A DNA stretch of 64,000 nucleotides from Fen-671 sp963794745 (GCA_963794745.1 CAWCEZ010000010.1:558001-622000), one strand, 5' to 3'. Shown: positions 27,123 through 35,395, counted from the stretch's first letter. Translations and numbers: made by a program. Notes: generated from the letters alone by a model not told the origin.

Positions 27123-27481
27123 TCACGAGTGGGGCCCTTCGCTTGGTCCGGCTCTCCTTGCGGGGCGCCGGAGTTCCCGGCAACATCGCGCGCTTGGGCG
27201 GCGAAGCTCTCGAGAACGGTGCCCCAGAAACCATCGAGCCAGTTGCGCAGCGGGTCCAGACCAGCCGGGTCCACCCGGTAGATGTTCCTCGTACCCGACG
27301 TTTCGAATGTCACGAGACCGGCGTCTCGAAGGGCCCGGAGATGCTGCGAGATGGCCGGGCGGCTAACCGGGAGCTGTGCTGCCAGCTCGCCGACTGCGGC
27401 GGGGCTCTCCTTCAAGCATTGGATGATCTGCCGCCTGGTCCGGTCACCGAGAGCATCGAGGACAGATCCGTAAGTTGCCAC
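27119..27481 (-). CDS. ArsR-family transcriptional regulator
   Basis: A 120-aa winged-helix repressor. LGDRTRRQIIQCLKESPAAVGELAAQLPVSRPAISQHLRALRDAGLVTF is a clear ArsR DNA-binding domain, followed by RNIYRVDPAGLDPLRNWLDGFW. The metal-binding Cys motifs of ArsR/SmtB sensors are absent, so it probably does not sense metal. The GTG start sits inside a perfect palindrome, suggesting tight autoregulation. It is translationally coupled to the AHSA1-like gene. Confidence 0.92.
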   Translation of the reverse strand: MATYGSVLDALGDRTRRQIIQCLKESPAAVGELAAQLPVSRPAISQHLRALRDAGLVTFETSGTRNIYRVDPAGLDPLRNWLDGFWGTVLESFAAQARDVAGNSGAPQGEPDQAKGPTRE

Positions 27482-27492
27482 TTACGGTAAGT
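27469..27492. promoter_or_regulatory. Nested palindromes over the arsR start codon
   Basis: ACTTACgGTAAGT (27480-27492) is a perfect 13-bp palindrome, and CCGTAAGT/ACTTACGG (27469-27487) forms a second inverted repeat sharing a half-site. The arsR GTG codon (27479-27481) lies within them, so a bound repressor would cover the translation start. Confidence 0.6.
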
Positions 27493-27559
27493 TAGCACGA
27501 ACGAATAACTGGCACGAGCCGGCGGGAGCGCGCCGGCGGGAAGGCGCCGTGATGCGTGA

Positions 27560-27796
27560 TCAGCGACTGCTTTTCCTAGCTCGGCGGGCCACGTCCACGA
27601 TCCCACGGAGGGCGAGGCCGACGAGGGCGCCCAGCGCCGCGCTAGGAAGACCAAGCTCCACGACGGCAAACGGCGCCGTCGCCGCGTGGACAACTAGCCC
27701 GATTACCAGCCCTCCCACTGCCCCAAGTGCTCCAAGGGAGATCGCCCCCTCCATGCAATAGCGCAACAGCGGCGGTAGGCCTCGTAGCCAGATCAT
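27560..27796 (-). CDS. Small two-helix membrane protein
   Basis: A 78-aa hydrophobic protein of unknown function with Gly-rich helices (GALGAVGGLVIGLVVHAATA; GLPSAALGALVGLALRGIV) and a basic C-terminus (ARRARKSSR). It lies between the PPOX gene (19 nt upstream on the same strand) and the ArsR gene. It has no recognisable domain; Gly-zipper-like spacing may allow helix packing or oligomerisation. Confidence 0.6.
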   Translation of the reverse strand: MIWLRGLPPLLRYCMEGAISLGALGAVGGLVIGLVVHAATAPFAVVELGLPSAALGALVGLALRGIVDVARRARKSSR

Positions 27797-27815
27797 GGCC
27801 CTGGTCAGCGCGCGA

Positions 27816-28259
27816 CTATTCAGGCGTTTTCGAGGGGCCGTGGGTGGGCGCCCATGGGCCTACTCCTCCGATCCGTTCGACCGAGTACCGCACGATGTAG
27901 CCGGGCGCTCGCGGGGCCGGGAACTCGGTGCCGGGGGCCACATAGATCTTGGCTAGCCGGTTGAGAAGGTCCCACGCCTGATCGCTCGGCTCGACCGTGG
28001 CTCGCGCGTGCAGCACGGCATAGGGGTTCAGGAAGATGCCGGGTTTGCGTGGCGCGTCGAACGATAAGACGACGCGGGCATTGCGCTCGATGTTGCCCAG
28101 CTTGAGACGCCGGTTCAAATGGCCGCTGACGGGCTGGTCTCCGTCCAGGCCGATCCATATCACGCTCACTTGCGGGCTGCCGTCGGCGTTGATCGTGGTC
28201 AGGTGCGCCATCGGCCCAGACGTGATCAAGTCCCGAAGCTCGTCTGGCAAGTGGGTCAT
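27816..28259 (-). CDS. PPOX-class F420-dependent oxidoreductase-like protein
   Basis: A 147-aa split-barrel flavin/deazaflavin-binding protein. It starts with LRDLITSGPMAHLTTINADGSPQVSVIW, continues with LKLGNIERNARVVLSFD and ends with GGVGPWAP, the pattern of actinobacterial PPOX-class proteins that use F420. Substrate is unknown. ATG start with AAGGAGC upstream. It is the middle gene of a short minus-strand run. Confidence 0.88.
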   Translation of the reverse strand: MTHLPDELRDLITSGPMAHLTTINADGSPQVSVIWIGLDGDQPVSGHLNRRLKLGNIERNARVVLSFDAPRKPGIFLNPYAVLHARATVEPSDQAWDLLNRLAKIYVAPGTEFPAPRAPGYIVRYSVERIGGVGPWAPTHGPSKTPE

Positions 28260-28333
28260 AGGTGCTCCTTACCTTTCGGGACCAATGGGGACGGAGGGGC
28301 CGTCGGCTCCCCAGGTGTGCCTTGACGTACGCC

Positions 28334-28762
28334 TTAGGGCCCAAACGGAGTGAGGGCGGCGGCTACCTGTTGCGCGCCGCCGAGGTGGACCTTGGGGATG
28401 TCGAACGCCCAGTTCGACCCGCCGGCGAACGAGATCTCGAGCACGCCCGCGATCCTGCCCTTTTCCAAAGTGGCGGACTCGACCGTCGACCGGGGCGCAG
28501 AGGCGACTACCTCATCGGTGGGCTTGGGACGGAAGGCACCTCGCTTGGCGTGGAACAGCACAAGCTCGTCCGCGGACACAGACAGATAGGCGATCTGGCC
28601 CGTGCGCAACGGAGAGGCCCCGGCGGTCCCAGCCGAGGCGGCCGAGGCGGCCGCCGAACCGACGGCGCCGAGGATCTCACGGCCGGCTACGCCGGCAACA
28701 ACCGACCGGATCATGCCCCGCGGCTCGACGAACGTGGCCGCAATCGCTTGGTGACTGGGCAA
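28334..28762 (-). CDS. Conserved hypothetical protein
   Basis: A 142-aa protein I cannot assign. An Ala/Gly-rich segment (LGAVGSAAASAASAGTAG) is followed by a compact beta-rich domain (IAYLSVSADELVLFHAKRG, WAFDIPKVHLGGAQQVAAAL) resembling small PH-like folds. I chose TTG 28762 because GAGGAG is 6 nt upstream and the longer frame runs into unrelated intergenic sequence. The IS481-like element lies 102 nt upstream of its start and may have displaced its native promoter. Confidence 0.55.
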   Translation of the reverse strand: MPSHQAIAATFVEPRGMIRSVVAGVAGREILGAVGSAAASAASAGTAGASPLRTGQIAYLSVSADELVLFHAKRGAFRPKPTDEVVASAPRSTVESATLEKGRIAGVLEISFAGGSNWAFDIPKVHLGGAQQVAAALTPFGP

Positions 28763-28848
28763 TGGTGCTCCTCTTCGATGGATGATGACCGAGACCGCCC
28801 ACCTGGCCCGTGGTGGGCCCGGTGGTGGAGATGGGCGGTATAGGTCTT

Positions 28849-28864
28849 GCGGTGGAGACGATGG
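28849..28864. repeat. Left 16-bp direct repeat flanking the IS element
   Basis: GCGGTGGAGACGATGG, identical to 30148-30163. The right-hand copy is the native 3' end of tRNA-Ala (complement of CCATCGTCTCCACC plus two bases). The left copy is not attached to a tRNA, so it is best explained as a target-site duplication. Confidence 0.7.
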
Positions 28865-30147
28865 TGTCTGGTTCCACAAGATACCGGACACCTGTCGCGG
28901 GACATAGCGGACACCAGAATGAAGGGGTGTGCGCATGGAGCTCGCTGGTTACGTCGTCAATGCCGTGGTGCTGGAGGGCCGTCCGGTAAGGGAAGTGGCC
29001 GGGCCCACGGGGTGTCCAAGACCTGGCTCTACGAGTTACTGGCTCGGCACCAAGAACTGGGCGAGCAAGGGTTGGTGCCCCGCTCTAAACGTCCCCGGTC
29101 TTCCCCGAGCCGGGTGAGCACGGCGCTTGAAGATGAGATCGTCGAACTGCGCAAGTCCCTGGCCGAAGAGGGCCTCGACGCCGGGCCCCACAGCATCCAG
29201 TACCACTTGCAGTGCCGCCACCGCCGGAAGAAGTCGGTCGTGCCTTCGGTGTCGAGCATATGGAGGGTGCTAAAGCGGAGAGGATTTGTAACCCCTCAGC
29301 CGCAAAAGCGGCCGAAGTGCTCTTATGTCCGCTTCGCGGCGGAACTGCCCAATGAGTGCTGGCAGGCTGACACGACCCACTGGTCGCTCGCCGATGGCAC
29401 CGACGTCGAGGTGCTCAACTTCTTGGACGACCACTCCCGGCTGTTAGTGGCTTCGGTGGCCTTCATGACCACCAAGGCAACCGACGTAGTGGCCGTTTTC
29501 CAGGCAAGTGCCGAGCACTTTGGGCTACCGGCGTCGGTGCTCACCGACAACGGTGGGATCTTCACCGCTGAAAGCCGGGGCGGCCGCTGCGCCATGGAGA
29601 CCCTGCTCGGGGCTCTCGGCGTCACCTACAAGCACGGCAGGCCCTACCACCCACAGACCCAAGGCAAAGTCGAGCGCTTTCACCAGACGCTGAAAAAGCA
29701 CCTGGCCAAACAGCGCCGCCCGGGCGACCTGGCCGAGCTGCAGGCCCAGCTCGACCGCTTCAGGGCTTACTACAACCAAGTCCGTCCACACCGGGCCATC
29801 GGCCGGCGCACCCCAGCGCAGGCCTATGGCGCACGCACCAAGGCCGTCGCCAAGCCCCCGTTGTTGCCGAACGGCCACTACCGGCTGCGCCACGACCGCC
29901 TCGACAAGGCAGGAAAGGTCACGCTGCGCTACCAGGGCCGGCTACGCCACATCGGCGTCGGTCGCGCCCACGCCGGCATCAGGGTCTACCTCCTGGTGGC
30001 CGATCGCGACGTGCACGTCCTCACCGAGGACGGCGAGCTCCTAGGCCGGCTCACCATCGACCCGGACAAGGATTACCAGCCCATGGAGCGCCCGCTAGTG
30101 TCCGGGATGTCTTGAGACAGCCGTCCGGGATGTCTCGCGACACAACA
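28865..30147 (+). mobile_element. IS481-like insertion sequence beside tRNA-Ala
   Basis: A 1283-bp element starting TGT and ending ACA, flanked by a perfect 16-bp direct repeat. Each end carries two related repeats. The outer pair includes TACCGGACAC on the left and the complement ATCCCGGACG on the right. The inner pair is CTGTCGCGGGACATAGCGGACAC (written in two parts: CTGTCGCGGGACATA, GCGGACAC) on the left and CTGTCTCAAGACATC, CCGGACAC on the right, read inward. A DDE transposase fills the interior. The insertion lies just beyond the 3' end of tRNA-Ala and leaves the tRNA intact. Confidence 0.75.
28935..30115 (+). CDS. IS481-family DDE transposase, frameshifted
   Basis: Transposase with an N-terminal HTH (AGYVVNAVVLEGRPVREVA, then AHGVSKTWLYELLARHQELG in the next frame) and an rve integrase core: first Asp in CWQADTTHW, second in VLTDNGGIF, Glu in QGKVERFHQTLKKHLAKQ. 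The C-terminus (IGVGRAHAGIRVYLLVADRDV) is typical of actinobacterial IS481 members. One base is missing near 29005; total length 3n+2. If real, the shift would silence the element; given the general error pattern it may be artefactual. GTG 28929 is an alternative start. Confidence 0.88.
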
Positions 30148-30163
30148 GCGGTGGAGACGATGG
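30148..30163. repeat. Right 16-bp direct repeat at the tRNA-Ala 3' end
   Basis: GCGGTGGAGACGATGG, the same 16 bases as 28849-28864. Bases 30152-30163 are the acceptor/T-stem end of tRNA-Ala on the minus strand, so the original target was the tRNA 3' terminus. Confidence 0.7.
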
Positions 30164-30224
30164 GACTCGAACCCACGACCCCCTGCGTGCAAAGCAGGTG
30201 CTCTTGCCACTGAGCTACGTCCCC
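30152..30224 (-). tRNA. tRNA-Ala (anticodon TGC)
   Basis: A 73-nt cloverleaf on the minus strand. The acceptor GGGGACG pairs with CGTCTCC (one G-U), the D-arm contains AGCTCAGTGGCAAGAGC, the anticodon stem CCTGC/GCAGG encloses TTTGCAC with anticodon TGC, and the T-arm carries GGTTCGAGTCC. The discriminator is A, followed by CC in the genome; the full CCA is not encoded. The structure is intact despite the adjacent IS element. Confidence 0.95.
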
Positions 30225-30305
30225 AAGCACTACTGTCCTGCCCTTGGGTGGTGCAACGACGACGACCAGCGTAGGCGACCTCCCACTAAGAAGCGAAGGA
30301 CGGAC

Positions 30306-30360
30306 GTGGCGCCACTTCTCCCTCATCGTTCCTTAGGGCGTGAGGGAGAAGTGGCACCAC
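30306..30360. other. Long near-perfect hairpin between tRNA-Ala and sdhC
   Basis: The arms 30306-30325 and 30341-30360 (starting GTGGCGCCACTTCTCCCTCA) form a 20-bp stem with one mismatch and a 15-nt loop. No T-run follows. It sits upstream of both the tRNA (minus strand) and the sdh operon (plus strand), about 120 nt before sdhC. It could be an RNA regulatory hairpin, a protein-binding dyad or a remnant of a small repeat element. Confidence 0.6.
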
Positions 30361-30478
30361 GCTCCGGCCCTACTCAACGACTGGCGGGCTACTCGAAGCG
30401 ACAACCGTCGTGCCGTCACCCGCGTGGCCCGGTTAGCGTAGGGCCGATGCTCAGAACAGACACGACGGCTATGCCACG

Positions 30479-31315
30479 ATGACCGCTACCGTCACCGAGG
30501 CCCCTCAGGGGCCTCCTGCTCCTCGCTCTGGGCCGCGTGCGACGATACCAGCCAAGACACTGAGGACTGACCGGTGGTGGGCCGAGCCGGCGATCACCGC
30601 GACAGTCTTATTGAGCTTCGTCGCATACTCAACGTGGGCGGCGTTCCAGAACGCCAACTACTACGCGCGACCGTACCTCTCCCCCTTCTACTCGCCCTGC
30701 ATCGCAACGATCTGCGGCCACGCCCGGGCCGGCTCGACGACGGTCCACGCGCCGATGGTAGGGGTGGTCGGACCTTGGTGGGCGATCTCGCCGGCGATCC
30801 TCGTGCTAGTTGTACCGCTCGGTTTCAGGTTCACGTGCTACTACTACCGCAAGGCCTACTACCGCTCGATCTGGCAATCGCCAGTGGCATGCGCCGTCAA
30901 GGAGCCACACAAAGCCTACCGGGGCGAGTCACGCCTCCCGCTCATCCTCCAGAACGTCCACCGCTACTTCTTCTACCTGGGCCTCATACTGAACTGCATT
31001 TTGACCTGGGATGCCATCGAGGCGTTCCATTTCGCGAACGGCTGGGGGATGGGGCTCGGGACCGTGGTACTGGTCATCAATGCAAGCTTGCTATGGACCT
31101 ATTCGCTTTCCTGCCACTCGTGCCGGCACATAGTCGGCGGCCGCCTCAAGCATTTCTCCCGGCACCCCATCCGCTTCAAGCTTTGGGGTTATGTCTCCAA
31201 GTTGAACGCTAGGCATATGCAGATCGCTTGGGTGAGCCTGGTCTTCGTTGCCTTCACGGACCTCTACGTCCGCCTGGTGGCGAGCGGGTGGGTACACGAC
31301 CCGAGGTTTTTCTAA
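30479..31315 (+). CDS. sdhC: Succinate dehydrogenase membrane anchor (Sdh1-type, single large subunit)
   Basis: A 278-aa membrane anchor with five or so hydrophobic helices (ITATVLLSFVAYSTWAAF, WAISPAILVLVVPLGF, YFFYLGLILNCILTWDAI, GTVVLVINASLLWTYSL, WVSLVFVAFTDLYVRLV) and several His residues that could ligate heme (NVHRYFF, SCHSCRHIVGG). Its size and lack of a separate SdhD match the mycobacterial Sdh1 anchor (Rv0249c type). The stop abuts the sdhA ATG directly. It passes electrons from succinate oxidation to the menaquinone pool. Confidence 0.88.
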   Translation: MTATVTEAPQGPPAPRSGPRATIPAKTLRTDRWWAEPAITATVLLSFVAYSTWAAFQNANYYARPYLSPFYSPCIATICGHARAGSTTVHAPMVGVVGPWWAISPAILVLVVPLGFRFTCYYYRKAYYRSIWQSPVACAVKEPHKAYRGESRLPLILQNVHRYFFYLGLILNCILTWDAIEAFHFANGWGMGLGTVVLVINASLLWTYSLSCHSCRHIVGGRLKHFSRHPIRFKLWGYVSKLNARHMQIAWVSLVFVAFTDLYVRLVASGWVHDPRFF

Positions 31316-33148
31316 ATGGCCGCAGAAGAAACATTCGAACACCAGTCGTATGACGTCGTAGTGATCGGGGCCGGCGGAGCCGGGCTCCGGGCCGCCATAG
31401 CGGCCCAGGAGGCGGGCGCACGCACCGCGCTCATCTGCAGGAGCTTGCTTGGCAAGGCGCACACCGTGATGGCCGAAGGCGGTATCGCGGCGGCGCTAGG
31501 CAATGTCTGGCCCGAGGACAACTGGCAGGTCCACTTTCGCGACACGATGCGGGGCGGAAAGCTCCTCAATCATTGGCGCATGGCGGAGCTTCACGCCAAG
31601 GAGGCGCCCGAGCGGGTTTATGAGCTCGAGCAATGGGGTGCGCTTTTTGACCGGACCCAGAGCGGCAAGATCAGCCAGCGCGACTTCGGTGGCCACCGCT
31701 ACGCCCGCCTAGCGCACGTCGGGGACCGGACCGGCCTGGAGATGATCCGGGCGCTCCAGCAACGAGCGGTCTCAATGGGGATCGACGTGTTCATGGAGCT
31801 CACGATCACGGATCTGTTGAAAGACGGCGGCAAGGTGGCGGGCGCGTTCGGCTACTGGCGGGAGTCTGGACGCTTTGTGGTGTTCGAAGCCCCCGCTGTT
31901 GTGCTTGCTACCGGAGGGATCGGGAAATCCTGGAAGGTGACATCCAACTCTTGGGAGTGCACCGGCGACGGGCACGCCATCGCTCTTCGCGCAGGGGCCA
32001 CGGTGCTCAACATGGAGTTCGTCCAGTTCCACCCGACGGGCATGGTCTGGCCCCTTTCCGTGCGAGGCTTGCTGGTCACCGAGTCGGTGCGAGGAGACGG
32101 CGGGATCCTTCTCAACTCGGAAAAGCGCCGGTTCATGTTCGACTACATCCCGGAGTTCTTCAAGGCTGAAACGGCCGACAACATTGAGGAGGCGGACCGC
32201 TGGTACACCGATAAGACGAACAACCGCCGCCCACCGGAACTTCTTCCACGCGACGAAGTTGCCCGTGCGATAAACAGCGAGATCAAGGCAGGCCGCGGTT
32301 CTCCGCATGGCGGGGTCTTCCTCGATATAGCGAGCAGGCGCACGCCCGAGTTCATCCGGCGGCGGTTGCCCTCGATGTACCACCAGTTCAAAGAACTGGC
32401 TGACGTCGACATCACGAAAGAGGCTATGGAGATCGGCCCGACGTGTCACTACATGATGGGTGGCGTCGAGGTTGACCCCGACAGCCAGGCCTCGGTGGTA
32501 CCCGGTCTTTTCGCAGCCGGCGAAGTCGGCGGAGGTATGCATGGGGCGAACCGTCTAGGCGGCAATTCCCTGTCCGACCTGATCGTTTTCGGCAAGCGGG
32601 CCGGCGAGTACGCGGCCGAGTTCGTTGCTGGCCTTGGCCCGGAGCGGCCCAAGGTCGCCCAGGCCGACCTCGCCCGTTTCGCCGAAGTCGCGCTTGCGCC
32701 GTTCCAGGAAAGCCCGGTAAAAGAAAATCCTTATGCCATCCATCAGGAACTGCAGGAGACAATGCAAGACCTCGTCGGCATAATCCGCGTCGAGAGCGAG
32801 CTGAAAGAGGCACTCGACAGGATCGCCGCACTGAGCGCCCGCGCCGCCTCGGTGGCGGTCGAAGGCAACCGCCAGTACAACCCGGGCTGGCACCTCGCGC
32901 TCGACCTGCGCAACATGTTGCTCGTCTCAGAAGCCGTCGCCAGGGCAGCTCTTGAGCGCCAAGAAAGCCGCGGCGGCCACACCCGCGACGACTACCCGAT
33001 GACGGACCCCTACTGGGCCGGCCAGAACGTCGTGCTCGAGGTGGGCGCCTCGACGTCAGCCCCGTCGCGCAGCGCCCTTACCGTCCGGCGCCAAGCCCTG
33101 CCCAAACCGCCGCCGGAACTCGCCGAACTGCTGGAGGAAGTCCATTGA
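31316..33148 (+). CDS. sdhA: Succinate dehydrogenase flavoprotein subunit
   Basis: A 610-aa FAD subunit that oxidises succinate to fumarate. FAD-binding GAGGAG at 18-23; H49 in GKAHTVMAEGG is at the position of the covalent flavin histidine. Substrate-site segments FVQFHPTGM and TESVRGDGG are present, with the catalytic-region MEIGPTCHYMMGGVEVD and FAAGEVGGGMHGANRLGGNSL. The C-terminal helical domain has NRQYNPGWHLALDLRNML. TTG of sdhB overlaps the stop by 4 nt, so sdhCAB is one operon. Confidence 0.96.
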   Translation: MAAEETFEHQSYDVVVIGAGGAGLRAAIAAQEAGARTALICRSLLGKAHTVMAEGGIAAALGNVWPEDNWQVHFRDTMRGGKLLNHWRMAELHAKEAPERVYELEQWGALFDRTQSGKISQRDFGGHRYARLAHVGDRTGLEMIRALQQRAVSMGIDVFMELTITDLLKDGGKVAGAFGYWRESGRFVVFEAPAVVLATGGIGKSWKVTSNSWECTGDGHAIALRAGATVLNMEFVQFHPTGMVWPLSVRGLLVTESVRGDGGILLNSEKRRFMFDYIPEFFKAETADNIEEADRWYTDKTNNRRPPELLPRDEVARAINSEIKAGRGSPHGGVFLDIASRRTPEFIRRRLPSMYHQFKELADVDITKEAMEIGPTCHYMMGGVEVDPDSQASVVPGLFAAGEVGGGMHGANRLGGNSLSDLIVFGKRAGEYAAEFVAGLGPERPKVAQADLARFAEVALAPFQESPVKENPYAIHQELQETMQDLVGIIRVESELKEALDRIAALSARAASVAVEGNRQYNPGWHLALDLRNMLLVSEAVARAALERQESRGGHTRDDYPMTDPYWAGQNVVLEVGASTSAPSRSALTVRRQALPKPPPELAELLEEVH

Positions 33149-33892
33149 GCTACGACTTAACACTTCGGCATCTGGCGCGGTGGGCCCAGCGGCGGAGACC
33201 TCAAGGACTACGTGGTACCGGCAGAAGAAGGCCAGGTGGTCCTCGATGCCGTCCACCGCGCCCAGGCGACTCAGGCCAACGACCTGGCGGTGAGATGGAA
33301 CTGCAAGGCGGGGAAATGCGGTTCGTGTTCCGCGGAGATCAATGGGCGCCCGGGGCTCATGTGCATGACGCGGCTGTCCACTTTCGCCGAGGGCGAAGCA
33401 GTTACGATAACGCCGTTGCGGGCGTTCCCCGTGATCAGGGACCTCGTCACCGACGTCTCGTTCAACTACCAAAAAGCCCGCCAGGTGCCCGCTTTCAAGC
33501 CGAGCGCCGACCAGCCCGTGGCCCCTTTCACGATGTACCAGGACGATGTGGAGCGTTCCCAGGAGTTCCGCAAGTGCATCGAATGCTGGCTCTGCCAGAA
33601 CACCTGCCACGTTGTCCGCGACCACGAAGAAAACAAACCGCATTTTGCCGGGCCACGTTTTTTCATCCGGTACGCGGAGCTCGACATGCACCCGAACGAC
33701 GACCTCGACCGCAAGAAATCCCTGCAGGACTCGGAGGGCCTTGGTTACTGCAACATCACTAAGTGCTGCACAGAAGTGTGCCCCGAGCACATCAAGATCA
33801 CTGACAACGGCATCATCCCGATGAAGGAGCGCGTGGTGGATGTCAAGTACGACCCCGTCGTCCGTTTCTTCGGTCGCCGGGGCCGGGGCTAG
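33145..33892 (+). CDS. sdhB: Succinate dehydrogenase iron-sulfur subunit, frameshifted
   Basis: A 248-aa Fe-S subunit after repair, the length of the mycobacterial Sdh1 protein. The [2Fe-2S] motif is CKAGKCGSCSAEINGRPGLMC; the [4Fe-4S] and [3Fe-4S] ligands are in CIECWLCQNTC and CCTEVCPEHIKI. The first eight codons (SYDLTLR) are in frame 1; an extra base near 33168 moves the rest to frame 2 (IWRGGPSGGDLKDYVVP). Length is 3n+1, fitting one gain. All cluster cysteines are intact, so the shift is likely an error. Confidence 0.92.
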
Positions 33893-33914
33893 CAATCCGC
33901 TACTGTCGGCCGTA

Positions 33915-34172
33915 ATGGCGCTACTCGAACCCTTGGCCACTCACGCCGTCGCCCTTGCGAACGATGGGCAAGGCACAGAATCGGCGGTCGCAGAGCTTGT
34001 CGCGTCTGGGGACCAGGCATCGCTACAAAGAGCCCAGTCCGAGCTGGTCCAGCGTGTTCGCGAGCGTTCCGACGACTTCGCCGCAACGGCTGCCCTGAGC
34101 CTTGTGAACAAGGCGCTGGCAAGCGTGGGATGGGCAGACCCCTTTAGCTGGAAACATCGCCGCAACCCCTGA
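33915..34172 (+). CDS. Small helical hypothetical protein
   Basis: An 85-aa Ala-rich protein with no known domain, starting at ATG 33915 (MALLEPLATHAVALANDGQG) and ending in WADPFSWKHRRNP. It looks all-helical (LQRAQSELVQRVRERSDDFAATAALSLVNKAL). It follows sdhB by 22 nt on the same strand, so it may be read through from the sdh operon, though no good ribosome site is seen. A longer in-frame extension overlapping sdhB exists and is considered a shadow. Confidence 0.5.
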   Translation: MALLEPLATHAVALANDGQGTESAVAELVASGDQASLQRAQSELVQRVRERSDDFAATAALSLVNKALASVGWADPFSWKHRRNP

Positions 34173-34192
34173 GGAAGCCGCCCGACGTGGCC

Positions 34193-35203
34193 TCAGGCGG
34201 GGGTCATCGTCGCGCCCTCGAAGGTTACGAGGCGAACCCCTCGCTCCGAGAGGTCGGCGAGGACCTCGCCCGGGGCTTCGACCAACGAAGCGAGGCCGCC
34301 AGCACCTGGGCGCAACTGGCCCGACGCGGCGCGCGTTGCCATTGCGGCCGCCACGGCCCCAGCGAGAAGTGCGGGTCGCCCGACTGCGGCGACCACTACC
34401 GTCTCGGCCGCACCATTGCTAAGGCCGCGCACCTCGACCCTGACCGCTCCAACCGTGCCCTCGGGGTGAGGTGGCCGCAGCATGGGCAACCACGAGGTGA
34501 AACGGTCCCGGCGGGACGCCGCTGCTCTCGTGGTCGCAAACCGCAGGCCTGGGAACGCCCGCGCGATGAGAAGCGTGTCCGGACGGTTGATGCGGTAGCA
34601 GTCAGCTCCCGCTTGCTCAGGGAACCAGACAAGTTCGCGGCCTGAGCTGGCAACCTTGCGTTCCCAGGCGCCCTCGCGCCACTCCTCGACCGGTTCGCGA
34701 AGAGCCGAGTGATGACGCCTCGCGCAAGCAGGGCCACCTGTGCCAAGACTTGCTACGTGGACTTCGGACAGATCGTCCAGCGAAGCTGCCGCCCACGCTG
34801 TCAGCAAGCAGGACAGGCCGGGCACCATACCGGCGCCGACGGCGACCGCCACGCCCTGCCTTGTCGCCTCGCCGTCCAGGTCTAACAACGGGCGGACGGT
34901 CCCCGGGTCGTCCGATACCGACACAACAGGGACACCAGCCCTAACGCACTGCTCCGCGTGCCAGAAGCGAAGCCCTGGTGCGGCTAACAAGACCACCGAA
35001 GCCCCCCTCAGGGCCTCGGAAAACGAATCGTCGGAGAGCACCTCGGGCCGCACCACGCCCGCCCCGCCGAGGGCTGCAACCTTTACCTCAGCCCCCGCCG
35101 CGCGGTGGGAAAACACGACCAGTTCGCTGATCAAGTTGGACGACAGGAGTTGGCGAGCGCTGCGAGCACCGACTGCGCCCAAGCCCACCAGGATCGCTCG
35201 CAC
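34193..35203 (-). CDS. Saccharopine dehydrogenase-like NAD(P)-binding protein
   Basis: A 336-aa oxidoreductase-like protein with an N-terminal Rossmann motif (ILVGLGAVGARSARQLL) and the characteristic ALRGASVVLLAAPG, HAEQCVRAGVPVVSVSDDP and VAVGAGMVPGLSCLL segments of the Sacchrp_dh_NADP family. Substrate is unknown; many members in actinobacteria act outside lysine metabolism. GTG start directly after the stop of the small membrane protein upstream, so the two genes are coupled. Confidence 0.8.
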   Translation of the reverse strand: MRAILVGLGAVGARSARQLLSSNLISELVVFSHRAAGAEVKVAALGGAGVVRPEVLSDDSFSEALRGASVVLLAAPGLRFWHAEQCVRAGVPVVSVSDDPGTVRPLLDLDGEATRQGVAVAVGAGMVPGLSCLLTAWAAASLDDLSEVHVASLGTGGPACARRHHSALREPVEEWREGAWERKVASSGRELVWFPEQAGADCYRINRPDTLLIARAFPGLRFATTRAAASRRDRFTSWLPMLRPPHPEGTVGAVRVEVRGLSNGAAETVVVAAVGRPALLAGAVAAAMATRAASGQLRPGAGGLASLVEAPGEVLADLSERGVRLVTFEGATMTPA

Positions 35204-35395
35204 CTATTTCTTGTCCACTGGCTCCAGGTCAGTCGCCGAGAGCTCGCGCCAGCCTCCCCCGTGCGGGGGGGTCCCCCCGCTGCCCCGAAGCCGGATGATC
35301 ACCGCAGCGAGGGCAGTGAGGCCGATCGCGAGCAGGGCACGGCTCAGCAGCTTGAGTTTCGTCTTCCCGCTGTCGCGGCCCGGGCCACTGTCCAC
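35204..35395 (-). CDS. Small single-pass membrane protein
   Basis: A 63-aa protein with one hydrophobic helix (LLSRALLAIGLTALAAVII) between a charged N-terminus (DSGPGRDSGKTKLK) and a polar C-terminus (ELSATDLEPVDKK). GTG 35395 is chosen because longer forms are Arg/Cys-rich and overlap the dcd gene. The TAG stop is followed immediately by the GTG of the saccharopine-dehydrogenase-like gene. Function unknown. Confidence 0.55.
   Translation of the reverse strand: MDSGPGRDSGKTKLKLLSRALLAIGLTALAAVIIRLRGSGGTPPHGGGWRELSATDLEPVDKK

Noticed and set aside
28849..30163. Integrative element with attL/attR at tRNA-Ala
   Set aside because: Only 1.3 kb with a DDE transposase and no tyrosine or serine integrase; target-site duplication by an IS is simpler.
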